Source: a virus. Taken from it: a DNA stretch of 36,552 nt. The DNA lies in IMG/VR virus record IMGVR_UViG_3300047557_002212, positions 1-36,552 of that record; one strand, written 5' to 3'. Shown here in pieces: positions 22,766-30,187 of this stretch. Numbering within the stretch: position 1 is the stretch's first letter; each line of letters opens with the position of its first letter. The notes under the pieces are model-generated. The model ran no database searches. It worked only from the letters and a program-made list of their open reading frames with translations, and was not told the origin of the DNA. The position numbers and the translations under genes are program-made.

Positions 22766-24175
22766 ATGGCTCGTAAGAAAAAGTTAGAAACAATCAACCC
22801 CTATGAAATGATTTTTAGGGATAATCAGTGGCAAAGTATTGTAAGCAACGAACAACAGATTTTTAGGGTAAAAACAGATGCCTTAAATCTAAAAAATGCG
22901 TTAGTAAATGCTGAAAACCCTAAATTGAGGAATAGGTGGTTATTATTCCAAATCTTTGCCAATTTATTAGTAGATGGTTATTTACAAGGTTTAATAACAC
23001 AAAGGCAGTCCTCAATTCTACATAAAAAGTATAAAATACTTGTAAATGGTGTAGAAAATGAAGCAATAAATGATAAGTTTAAGGATTTATGGTTTGGAAA
23101 GTTCTTAAAAATGGCTCACGATGCCATTATTTATGGTTTTTCTTTCGTTCAAATCACAGAGGTTGTTGATGGTAAAGTTGTAGATGTTGAACTTGTCCCA
23201 AGAATATATTGTTGTCCTGAATTTGATTTGATTAGGGACAACTATACATCTTTGACTGGTGCCAACATTTATGATGATAGATTTAAGGACTTTATTGTCC
23301 CTATGTATAGAGACAAGACAGATTTAGGTGAATTGGCTAAAATTGCTGATATACAAATCAAGAAAATGGCTTCATTAGTCAGTTATAGTGAGTATCAAGA
23401 GAAATTTGGTAATCCTTATAGAGTTGTAATGACTGATATAACTAATGAGGAAACAAAGAAACAAATAGCACAAATGTTGGCTAAAATGGGTTCTAATGCT
23501 TGGAGTATTATTGATAAGGATGATAGAATTGAGTTTCTTATGCCTTCTGGTGATGGTTCAATCTTTACAAGTTTCCTACATTATATAGACGAACAAATAG
23601 TTATTGCTCTTTTAGGACAATCTCTAACTACATCTACAAGAGGTAAAGGTGGAAATAGAGCACTTGGTGAGGTTCATCAAGCAGTATTGGAAAGTATCAA
23701 AAGAGAGGATGGAGAGTGGTTAGAAAAGTGGGTAAATCACGAACTAATGCCAAGATTACAGAATTTAGGTGTTGTTCCACAAGGAACTACATTTGAGTGG
23801 GATAATGATTTAGGTTTAGAAGCAAAACTTGATACAATTATAGCATTAGCAAATGCTGGTTATTATGTTGATGAAAGTGAGTTGTCTAATATGTTGGGTA
23901 TGAAATTTACAAAAGAATTACCTAACAATAGAGGTTTTAACCCACCAAAAATAAATGATAAAGTAGATTTTAACCCAAAAAATAGTGTTCCAGGTTTGGT
24001 TCATCCCAATTGTAATTGTGGAATAGATGGTATGGGTAAGTTTATATCATCTGGTGGTTCTTGTGAGGTTTGTTTAGCAGCAAAAGACGCTTGGGAGTTA
24101 GGAGGTGAGTTTATGGATGTATTTGGTAATAAACATAGTTTAGACCAGTATAATGTTCCAATAAAAATAAGATAA
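22766..24175 (+). CDS. Portal protein, DUF935/Mu gp29-like, with C-terminal Cys/His cluster
   Basis: A 469-residue protein with the portal-type core (FANLLVDGYLQGLITQRQSSILHKKYKI ... FLKMAHDAIIYGFSFVQITEVVDG), matching DUF935 portals such as Mu gp29. The dodecameric portal is the gate for DNA. The last ~60 residues hold HPNCNC and CEVC clusters, similar to the HPNCRC signature of Mu gpF/SPP1 gp7 minor head proteins, although no separate gpF gene exists. It could be a fusion remnant or a zinc-binding tail. Confidence 0.75.
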   Translation: MARKKKLETINPYEMIFRDNQWQSIVSNEQQIFRVKTDALNLKNALVNAENPKLRNRWLLFQIFANLLVDGYLQGLITQRQSSILHKKYKILVNGVENEAINDKFKDLWFGKFLKMAHDAIIYGFSFVQITEVVDGKVVDVELVPRIYCCPEFDLIRDNYTSLTGANIYDDRFKDFIVPMYRDKTDLGELAKIADIQIKKMASLVSYSEYQEKFGNPYRVVMTDITNEETKKQIAQMLAKMGSNAWSIIDKDDRIEFLMPSGDGSIFTSFLHYIDEQIVIALLGQSLTTSTRGKGGNRALGEVHQAVLESIKREDGEWLEKWVNHELMPRLQNLGVVPQGTTFEWDNDLGLEAKLDTIIALANAGYYVDESELSNMLGMKFTKELPNNRGFNPPKINDKVDFNPKNSVPGLVHPNCNCGIDGMGKFISSGGSCEVCLAAKDAWELGGEFMDVFGNKHSLDQYNVPIKIR

Positions 24176-24177
24176 GT

Positions 24178-24609
24178 ATGGTATTTAAGGAATTTAGTGC
24201 CAGAGGTGATGCCAGAAATCGTGTTGGTAGGGCTATTTTTACTGCTGCTAAAACATTTACTCCTGCCATTATTAAATGGTATAAAGACCAATATGATAAA
24301 GAGCAATCAAAACCACAAGGAATAACTATACCTTGGCGTCCATTAAAACAATCAACACTTGATTGGAGGAGAAAGATTGGAAAACCATATCCAACATATA
24401 AAATGTTGAATATAAGTGGAAAATTGAGAAACTCAATCAAAGTTAAACCAAAACCTACTGGTTTTACTATTTTTACAAATGTTGATTATGGTAAATACCA
24501 AAATCCTAACAGACCTTTCATTTACGCAAGTAGAGATGTGGAACAAGCCTTCGCTCAACACGCTGCGAACTTGATTGCTTTACAACTAAATAATATGAAA
24601 TGGCAGTAA
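24178..24609 (+). CDS. Tail completion / virion morphogenesis protein, Mu gpG-like
   Basis: A 143-residue protein with the pattern IPWRPLKQSTLDWRRKIGKPYPTYKMLNISGKLRNSIKV, typical of phage virion morphogenesis (Mu gpG, 'phage tail S') proteins that join heads and tails. The length is normal. It follows the portal by 2 nt and overlaps the next gene by 10 nt. Confidence 0.7.
   Translation: MVFKEFSARGDARNRVGRAIFTAAKTFTPAIIKWYKDQYDKEQSKPQGITIPWRPLKQSTLDWRRKIGKPYPTYKMLNISGKLRNSIKVKPKPTGFTIFTNVDYGKYQNPNRPFIYASRDVEQAFAQHAANLIALQLNNMKWQ
24585..24592 (+). promoter_or_regulatory. ACTAAATA late-type motif
   Basis: The motif lies inside the end of the gpG-like gene, 7 nt before the ATG at 24600. Confidence 0.4.
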
Positions 24610-25121
24610 GTGTAATAAAACAATTTTATGATAATGTAGAAGCAAAACTATCCACTATAAGTGATTTAGCCTACATTATTCAGTATCAAACACAAGATGA
24701 GGAACAACAAACAACAAGTTTGTATTCTTATCCTGCTTGTTTGATAGAAATAGATGTTGTAGATGTTTCACAATATATTCAAAGGAGTGATTACAACATA
24801 CAACTAAACATACATTTATTACAAAAGGAAATGAACCACGATATGTGGGGTGGTGTTGAATTATCCAATAAGATTTACAATGCTTTACAAGGACAGCATT
24901 TTACTCAATCTTGTAGTCCTTTGTATTATACTGATATGACTATTGATACAAAACCAGAGAACTTTTCCTCTACTATAATGACTTTTAATACTATAATTAC
25001 TTATAGAGATAATAATGCTCCTTATGGTATGACTGCTTCTATTCACAATATAATAGGCACTTTTAGTTATACTGGTTCTACCCAATCAAGAGGTATTCAT
25101 ATAACACAATCAAATGTATAA
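24600..25121 (+). CDS. Tail terminator-like protein, Mu gp37-like
   Basis: A 173-residue protein of the size and position of Mu gp37/DUF1834 minor tail proteins: an N-terminal helix, then strands including YPACLIEIDVVDV and YNIQLNIHLLQKEM, and a C-terminal strand region FSSTIMTFNTIITY. These proteins cap the tail tube. The assignment relies on context and pattern. Confidence 0.55.
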   Translation: MAVSVIKQFYDNVEAKLSTISDLAYIIQYQTQDEEQQTTSLYSYPACLIEIDVVDVSQYIQRSDYNIQLNIHLLQKEMNHDMWGGVELSNKIYNALQGQHFTQSCSPLYYTDMTIDTKPENFSSTIMTFNTIITYRDNNAPYGMTASIHNIIGTFSYTGSTQSRGIHITQSNV

Positions 25122-25136
25122 AAAACAAATACTATA

Positions 25137-25949
25137 ATGGCAAGAGATATACAAACAATCTATAATGAGATAATAACACAAAAAAACTTACTATTACCAG
25201 AACTGACTGATACAAGACCGCAAGCAGTATGGAACAGATTTGCGTATATTTTTGCTACTATTACAGCAACTTTGGAGCAAGTATTAGATACTTACAAAGC
25301 AGAATTGATTGATATAACTAATGGTGCTGCTTATGGTAGTAAAGATTGGATTAAAAGAAAGTGTTATGAGTTTCAGTATTCAACTACTGACCCCCAAGTT
25401 ATTGCTTGGAACCCACTAACATATAGATATGAATACCCAAGTGTAAATGATACATTAAAAATAATAACACAAGCATCAGTTCAAGTAGCAGGTGCTAATA
25501 ATGTTAGAGTAAAATTAGCAAAAGGACAAATAGGTTCTCTTTCACCATTAGACGCAGCAGAACAATCTGCTGTTGTTGCTTATTTCTCAACTATTTCACC
25601 AGCAGGACAATACTTGACTATTATTAGTGAGTCAGGTGATACAGTGGATTTAGAGTTTTCTATTTGGTTTGACGGACAAATACCAAACTCTACAATACAA
25701 AGTGAAGCACAAGCAGCGGTTCAAGATTATTTGAATAATGTTGCTTTTGATGGTGTTATTTATGCTGCTAAACTTGTAGATGCTATACAAGCAGGTTCAA
25801 GTGTAATAAATTGTGTTTTAACAGATAATGGTGGTTTTATTACAAATATAGGAACAGGAGGACAACCACAGCAATGGTTAAATCAAGTAGTTTGTTATGC
25901 TGGTTATGCTGGAACAGTAAATATAAACTTTAACTTATACCCACAATAA
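25137..25949 (+). CDS. Baseplate wedge protein J
   Basis: A 270-residue protein with gpJ-like features: an N-terminal helical part (IYNEIITQKN ... FATITATLEQVLDTYKAEL), then GQIGSLSPLDAAEQSAVVAYFSTISPAGQYLTI and IQSEAQAAVQDYLNNVAFDGVIYAAKLVDAIQA, the characteristic C-terminal helices of baseplate J. It forms wedges with I. It overlaps the next start codon by one base (TAATGG). Confidence 0.75.
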   Translation: MARDIQTIYNEIITQKNLLLPELTDTRPQAVWNRFAYIFATITATLEQVLDTYKAELIDITNGAAYGSKDWIKRKCYEFQYSTTDPQVIAWNPLTYRYEYPSVNDTLKIITQASVQVAGANNVRVKLAKGQIGSLSPLDAAEQSAVVAYFSTISPAGQYLTIISESGDTVDLEFSIWFDGQIPNSTIQSEAQAAVQDYLNNVAFDGVIYAAKLVDAIQAGSSVINCVLTDNGGFITNIGTGGQPQQWLNQVVCYAGYAGTVNINFNLYPQ

Positions 25950-26677
25950 TGGCTTATTATCAACCTAAACTTGCGGAACAAGCACAATACCTTTTGGAAC
26001 CAGTCCAAAGACAAGATAATATAATTTTGTCTCTAACATCTTGGTTAGAAGGCTTACAATATGTTGCTAATACTTTTAGTTTCAACATAATACCTGATAC
26101 TAACTATTTGGCTTATCTAACATCTTCAAAAGGTGCTTTTGAGTATTATTTGAATAATGAATTTAACATAGCAACCTATTCTGCTTATCAACCTATCTTT
26201 ATTGGAAATCTAACACAAGACATTTTTGGTATGTATGGTTTCAACTCACCACAAGAATTGGAATATGAACCACTTTACTTTTTACAACCAAACCCTCCAC
26301 AACAATTGAGTGGGTTGGGTGTAGCACAATATAATGATACATCAACTTTTCAATCAAATGCTTTTGTGTTTTTTAACATTACAGCACAATTACAATATGC
26401 TTTTCAAAACTTTACTACACAATCAGTAGGACCTGGTGTGCCACCAATACAAAATGGTTTGTTTGTAAATACTAATGTTTGGCAAGTGGCAAATTATGGT
26501 TCTAATGGTTTAGTATCAACACAAGGGGGGCAAGATGTTGATTTTATAGTTTGGGTTCCTACATATTTAAATCCATTATCACCTGACCCAACACAAGCAG
26601 AATTTCACAGGAGAATAACTGCTTTTGTTGAAAAATATAAAATGGCACATTTGAATTTTTTAGTGGATTATTATTAA
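25949..26677 (+). CDS. Baseplate protein, gpI-like (divergent)
   Basis: A 242-residue Gln/Asn/Tyr-rich protein. The C-terminus HRRITAFVEKYKMAHLNFLVDYY fits the 'i...iek.KpAH....l.Y' ending of P2/Mu gpI-type baseplate proteins. Its start is coupled to gpJ (25949). Usual gpI proteins lack the long middle seen here, so the call is tentative. Confidence 0.5.
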   Translation: MAYYQPKLAEQAQYLLEPVQRQDNIILSLTSWLEGLQYVANTFSFNIIPDTNYLAYLTSSKGAFEYYLNNEFNIATYSAYQPIFIGNLTQDIFGMYGFNSPQELEYEPLYFLQPNPPQQLSGLGVAQYNDTSTFQSNAFVFFNITAQLQYAFQNFTTQSVGPGVPPIQNGLFVNTNVWQVANYGSNGLVSTQGGQDVDFIVWVPTYLNPLSPDPTQAEFHRRITAFVEKYKMAHLNFLVDYY

Positions 26678-26682
26678 AAAAA

Positions 26683-26690
26683 ACTAAATA
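26683..26690 (+). promoter_or_regulatory. ACTAAATA late-type motif
   Basis: AAACTAAATAAAAATATG: the motif ends 5 nt before the ATG at 26696. Confidence 0.5.
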
Positions 26691-26695
26691 AAAAT

Positions 26696-27832
26696 ATGAG
26701 ACGATTAGTAAGCCCAGTGGCTGATGGTGGATTACCATACTTAAATAGTGATTTTGGAGACATTTTACAAAATGAATCTTTGAAATCATACGCAGGACAT
26801 TTAGACGCAATAAATGATGTTCCATTATTATCTAATGCCAGTATGGATAGAGGTATATGGTTGCGCCCACCTTTAATTATTTCCACAACACTAACATCTG
26901 CTACATTAGATTTTAGAAATAGTTTGTGTTATATTCCAGGTTTAACTCAATCTGGTGATTTTTTTGAGCCAGCAACAGCAATAAACACTACAATAACTAT
27001 TCCATATCAACAATTTTATATTGTTGCTGATACAGCAACTTATGAAAATAGGGTATTCAAAAGCGCTCAAAGCCAACCAGTAATTGAAAAGAAATACTTT
27101 ACTTGGGACGCAGCACCAGCAAGTAATATACCTTACATAAGGTATTTTGGTGGTAGGACAGCAAGAAATTACCAAAGGGTATTAAAATATAAATTGGCAC
27201 AGGTTGGTGAAATCTTTATTACTTCAAACATAAATGATTTTGATTCAAACCAAGCAGGTTTGGGTGTAGGTAATATGACTGGTTTTGCTCTTTGTAATGG
27301 ATTTAATGGAACATTAGATTTAAGAGGTAGGTTTGTTATTGGATATGACCCTACAAAACCAACCACACCAGTAGATAATACATCTACTACAAATCCTGCT
27401 AATTTGAGTGATTTGTCTTATGATTCTACTGATACTATGAATTATGGTGCTATTGGAAATAAAGGTGGTGGAGTTTTAGATGTATCTAATACTTTATACC
27501 CATCACATCTATTACAATCAAATCAAAATGGTAGGCACACACACGGAAGCGATGAAAAAACAGGATATAATGATGCCAACTTGGACCACCAACATTTACC
27601 AGCAGCACAAAAATATGCTATGGCAGACAATCTAACAAGTTCTGGAAGTGGTAATTCAACAAGGAGTTCTCTTGAAGGAAATAGAACAACACAAACATAT
27701 ACAGGTGGTGTTTGGGGAGGTAGTGATGCTATGAGACATAAACACTCTATTGAGTATCAACCACAATCAGGTAGTCAAAGACACGAAACAAGAGCACCTT
27801 ACATAGTATTAGCATACTACCAAAAAATCTAA
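26696..27832 (+). CDS. Short tail fibre with tail-collar / T4 gp12-like tip
   Basis: A 378-residue protein. The segment VGEIFITSNIND ... GFALCNGFNGTLDLRGRFVIGYDP matches the phage tail collar domain ('G.i.l......pl.lcdG..gTpDLRgrFivG'). After it come HxH pairs (HTH, DHQH, RHKH) and the ending RHETRAPYIVLAYYQKI, as in gp12-type short fibres where such histidines bind metal. It is probably a receptor-binding fibre attached near gpJ/I. The N-terminal ~160 residues are unassigned. Confidence 0.78.
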   Translation: MRRLVSPVADGGLPYLNSDFGDILQNESLKSYAGHLDAINDVPLLSNASMDRGIWLRPPLIISTTLTSATLDFRNSLCYIPGLTQSGDFFEPATAINTTITIPYQQFYIVADTATYENRVFKSAQSQPVIEKKYFTWDAAPASNIPYIRYFGGRTARNYQRVLKYKLAQVGEIFITSNINDFDSNQAGLGVGNMTGFALCNGFNGTLDLRGRFVIGYDPTKPTTPVDNTSTTNPANLSDLSYDSTDTMNYGAIGNKGGGVLDVSNTLYPSHLLQSNQNGRHTHGSDEKTGYNDANLDHQHLPAAQKYAMADNLTSSGSGNSTRSSLEGNRTTQTYTGGVWGGSDAMRHKHSIEYQPQSGSQRHETRAPYIVLAYYQKI

Positions 27833-27840
27833 AAACAGAT

Positions 27841-29028
27841 ATGAATTATATTATTGACTTAAAAGATGAGATAAACCCTTTTACTGCTGATTTTGTTGAA
27901 AGTGAAATACAAAAAGCAAAATCTGCTGGTTATAGAAATCTAACACTTATCATCAATTCTTTTGGTGGTAGTGTTTATGAAGGTTTGAGTATCGTAAGCG
28001 CGTTAAAGAATAGTGGTATGGAAATCACTGCTAAAATAGAAGGTTATTGCGCTTCTATGGCTGCGATTATTGCTATGACGGCAGATAAAATAGTTATGGC
28101 AGAACACGGAATACTTATGTTCCACAATCCTTATATTGAAAACAGAGATGATATGAGTGAAAGTGAAAAAGTTGCTATGGAGAAAACAACTAATAGTTTG
28201 ATTATGCTTGCTTCCAAAAAGATTGATAAAGAGGCTTTAAGACAAATGATGGATAAAGAAACTTGGTTAGACGCCCAAGAAGCATTTGGATTAGGTATGG
28301 TTGATGAAATATATGATATAAACAAGTTAAATGAGTTTAACTTACAAAACGACTTTAAGACAGCAATTGTGAGTAAAAACCAGAATTTACTAAATATGAT
28401 ATACAATAAATTAAATAACTCTATGGAAACTAACGAAACAATAGAAAACACTAATGTGGTAGAGGAAATCAAGGATGAAACTTGTATTGAAATTGAAATC
28501 ACCACAGAAAGTGATGTAGAAGCCATAACTGAAAAAATGTTAGGACTTGAAAATGAGGAGGAAATCTCCCTTGAAATTGAAAACCCAACTGGTGAGGTTG
28601 ATTACAAATCACTCTATGAGGAACTACTTAAAAAGTTTGAGGAAATGAAAAACTCTGTTAGTTCATTAGAGGACAAAATAAAAGATTTTACAGAAAAAGA
28701 AACAACCTTCAATTTGAATAGGGCTATTGAAAAAGTAGAACTTGCTGTAAATGAAGGCAGAATAGAACCATCAGCAAAAGGTGAGTGGGTTGAAACTTTA
28801 CAAAATAACTATGATTTAGGTGTGAAAATGTTAAATACTATTAAAGTATCTACAAAATCACCTGAACTACCATTTATGAATAAAACTCAAATGTCTGTAA
28901 AAAATGATTGGACTATTAGAGATTATGAGGAAAAAGACCCAAAGGCATTAGCGGAAATGTTGAAAAACAATAAGCCTTTATACAAACAACTATTCTTTGA
29001 CTATTACAAAGTAGAGTATAATGGCTAA
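27841..29028 (+). CDS. ClpP-like head maturation protease with C-terminal scaffold
   Basis: A 395-residue protein. Residues 1-160 are a ClpP/S14-type protease: LIINSFGGSVYEG, nucleophile S72 in CASMA, H95 in MFHNP, and D144 in WLDAQEAFGLGMVDEI. Residues about 195-395 are Glu/Lys-rich and coiled (YEELLKKFEEMKNSVSSLEDKIKDF), the typical scaffold. An internal ATG (28423, M195) preceded by ACTAAATA could give scaffold alone. It sits directly before the major capsid gene, as expected. Confidence 0.88.
   Translation: MNYIIDLKDEINPFTADFVESEIQKAKSAGYRNLTLIINSFGGSVYEGLSIVSALKNSGMEITAKIEGYCASMAAIIAMTADKIVMAEHGILMFHNPYIENRDDMSESEKVAMEKTTNSLIMLASKKIDKEALRQMMDKETWLDAQEAFGLGMVDEIYDINKLNEFNLQNDFKTAIVSKNQNLLNMIYNKLNNSMETNETIENTNVVEEIKDETCIEIEITTESDVEAITEKMLGLENEEEISLEIENPTGEVDYKSLYEELLKKFEEMKNSVSSLEDKIKDFTEKETTFNLNRAIEKVELAVNEGRIEPSAKGEWVETLQNNYDLGVKMLNTIKVSTKSPELPFMNKTQMSVKNDWTIRDYEEKDPKALAEMLKNNKPLYKQLFFDYYKVEYNG
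28389..28396 (+). promoter_or_regulatory. ACTAAATA motif inside protease-scaffold gene
   Basis: ACTAAATATGAT overlaps the in-frame ATG at 28396 (M186) and is 26 nt upstream of the in-frame ATG at 28423 (M195), at the protease/scaffold boundary. Confidence 0.45.
28423..29028 (+). CDS. Possible nested scaffold protein (internal start)
   Basis: In-frame internal start at M195 of the protease-scaffold gene (M-E-T-N-E-T-I-E-N-T). The product would be a 201-residue acidic coiled scaffold without protease, as in the lambda C/Nu3 arrangement. Support: position just after the protease domain and an ACTAAATA motif upstream. M186 (28396) is an alternative. Not proven. Confidence 0.4.
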   Translation: METNETIENTNVVEEIKDETCIEIEITTESDVEAITEKMLGLENEEEISLEIENPTGEVDYKSLYEELLKKFEEMKNSVSSLEDKIKDFTEKETTFNLNRAIEKVELAVNEGRIEPSAKGEWVETLQNNYDLGVKMLNTIKVSTKSPELPFMNKTQMSVKNDWTIRDYEEKDPKALAEMLKNNKPLYKQLFFDYYKVEYNG

Positions 29029-29049
29029 TTTTTCTCCATATAGATAGAG

Positions 29050-29065
29050 GGGGTCATACCCCTTT
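29050..29065 (+). terminator. Weak hairpin upstream of capsid gene
   Basis: GGGGT-CAT-ACCCC stem with only three T after it, 22 nt after the protease stop. It may partly insulate the capsid unit or trim the mRNA. Confidence 0.35.
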
Positions 29066-29092
29066 ATCATTTGTGATTAAAAACACAAAAAA

Positions 29093-29100
29093 ACTAAATA
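29093..29100 (+). promoter_or_regulatory. ACTAAATA late-type motif (capsid)
   Basis: The motif is 29 nt before the ATG at 29130, separated by an A-rich leader. The long distance favours a promoter over a ribosome-binding role. Confidence 0.5.
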
Positions 29101-29129
29101 TATCAAAGACAAAAAAAAATTAAAATAAT

Positions 29130-30098
29130 ATGGCTTTACAAAATGAAATTTGGATTCAAGACATACAAAAGCAACTTTTTCAAAGTGATTTAAGTTGGCT
29201 TGCTTTTGGAACCAACCACGATTCATACGCAGGCGCTGCGTTCGGGTCGGGATACAGGACTGTAAATTTACCCCAGGCGACTGCTTTTTCATCTGGAACT
29301 AATGTAGATTACTCCTCTACCCTCCCAAGAACTGTTGCTAAAAGAACAGATAGTATTTTATCATATACTATAAAAGTTTATGATACAGGTGTAATCGCCT
29401 TCCAATACAGCGACGCTTTACAAGTTTCTTATGATTTAAGAGCATCTATCATTACTCAACAGATTGAGGAAATGGCGCAAAAAATTGGCACAGAGGTTCT
29501 TACATCTTGGGGTGTTGCTTCTTTAACTGCTTCCTCTACAAGATGTGTTGCTACATCAGGAGCCACCAGTTCTACTTGGAACGAAACAGGACAAACTGGA
29601 ACAAGGAGATTAGTAAGTATTGTTGATATACAGAAACTTTCAAGAATTCTTGATTTAGACAATATGCCACAGAGTGATAGGTATTTGATTTTGCCCGCTT
29701 CGCTCTACACCCAACTATTCTCTCTTGATGAGGTTAAAAACTCTATTGCCTTCTATGGTTTCCAGAAAGGTAATACTTTACCAGAGAAAAACCTACCACA
29801 ACTATTTGGATTTACAGTGGTTATGAGACCAACAGTGTTGGCTTATGATACTAATGGAGCACAAAAGACAAGTGATGCTTTTGGTTTATACACATTAGCA
29901 GCAACAGACAACATTGCTGGTATTGCTTTCCACAAATCAGCAGTAGCATCTGGTATGGGCGGAATACTTGCGTATCAAGGTATTTTGAACGACCCGCTTA
30001 TGTCGGGCGGACAATCACTCTTGGCAGTATGTGCTATGGGTTCTGCTAAACTACGTAGTGATGAAAAAGGAATTGCTGTTCTATATCAAGGAACATAA
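29130..30098 (+). CDS. Major capsid protein
   Basis: A 322-residue protein after the protease/scaffold gene and before a strong terminator. Extended N-terminal arm and HK97-like features are suggested by the strand/helix pattern (IEEMAQKIGTEVLTSWG spine helix, DRYLILPASLYTQLF, TLAATDNIAGIAFHKSAVA). Parts of the gene (29230-29300) are more G+C-rich and use different codons from neighbours, as often seen in very highly expressed genes. No sequence family was named with certainty; position and build decide the call. Confidence 0.8.
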   Translation: MALQNEIWIQDIQKQLFQSDLSWLAFGTNHDSYAGAAFGSGYRTVNLPQATAFSSGTNVDYSSTLPRTVAKRTDSILSYTIKVYDTGVIAFQYSDALQVSYDLRASIITQQIEEMAQKIGTEVLTSWGVASLTASSTRCVATSGATSSTWNETGQTGTRRLVSIVDIQKLSRILDLDNMPQSDRYLILPASLYTQLFSLDEVKNSIAFYGFQKGNTLPEKNLPQLFGFTVVMRPTVLAYDTNGAQKTSDAFGLYTLAATDNIAGIAFHKSAVASGMGGILAYQGILNDPLMSGGQSLLAVCAMGSAKLRSDEKGIAVLYQGT

Positions 30099-30126
30099 AC
30101 TATATCCAATTTGAATGCTGAAAGAG

Positions 30127-30153
30127 ACCCACCCAGTTTGGGTGGGTTTTTTT
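30127..30153 (+). terminator. Strong rho-independent terminator after capsid gene
   Basis: ACCCACCC (30127-30134) pairs with GGGTGGGT (30140-30147), 5-nt loop, seven T. It makes the capsid gene end its own transcript. Confidence 0.88.
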
Positions 30154-30160
30154 CTAAATA
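30153..30160 (+). promoter_or_regulatory. TCTAAATA variant of the late-type motif
   Basis: One-base variant directly after the terminator T-tract and 27 nt before the sheath ATG. A new transcript must start here because the terminator separates capsid and sheath. Confidence 0.4.
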
Positions 30161-30187
30161 ACTAAACAAAAAAAAATAAAATATAAA

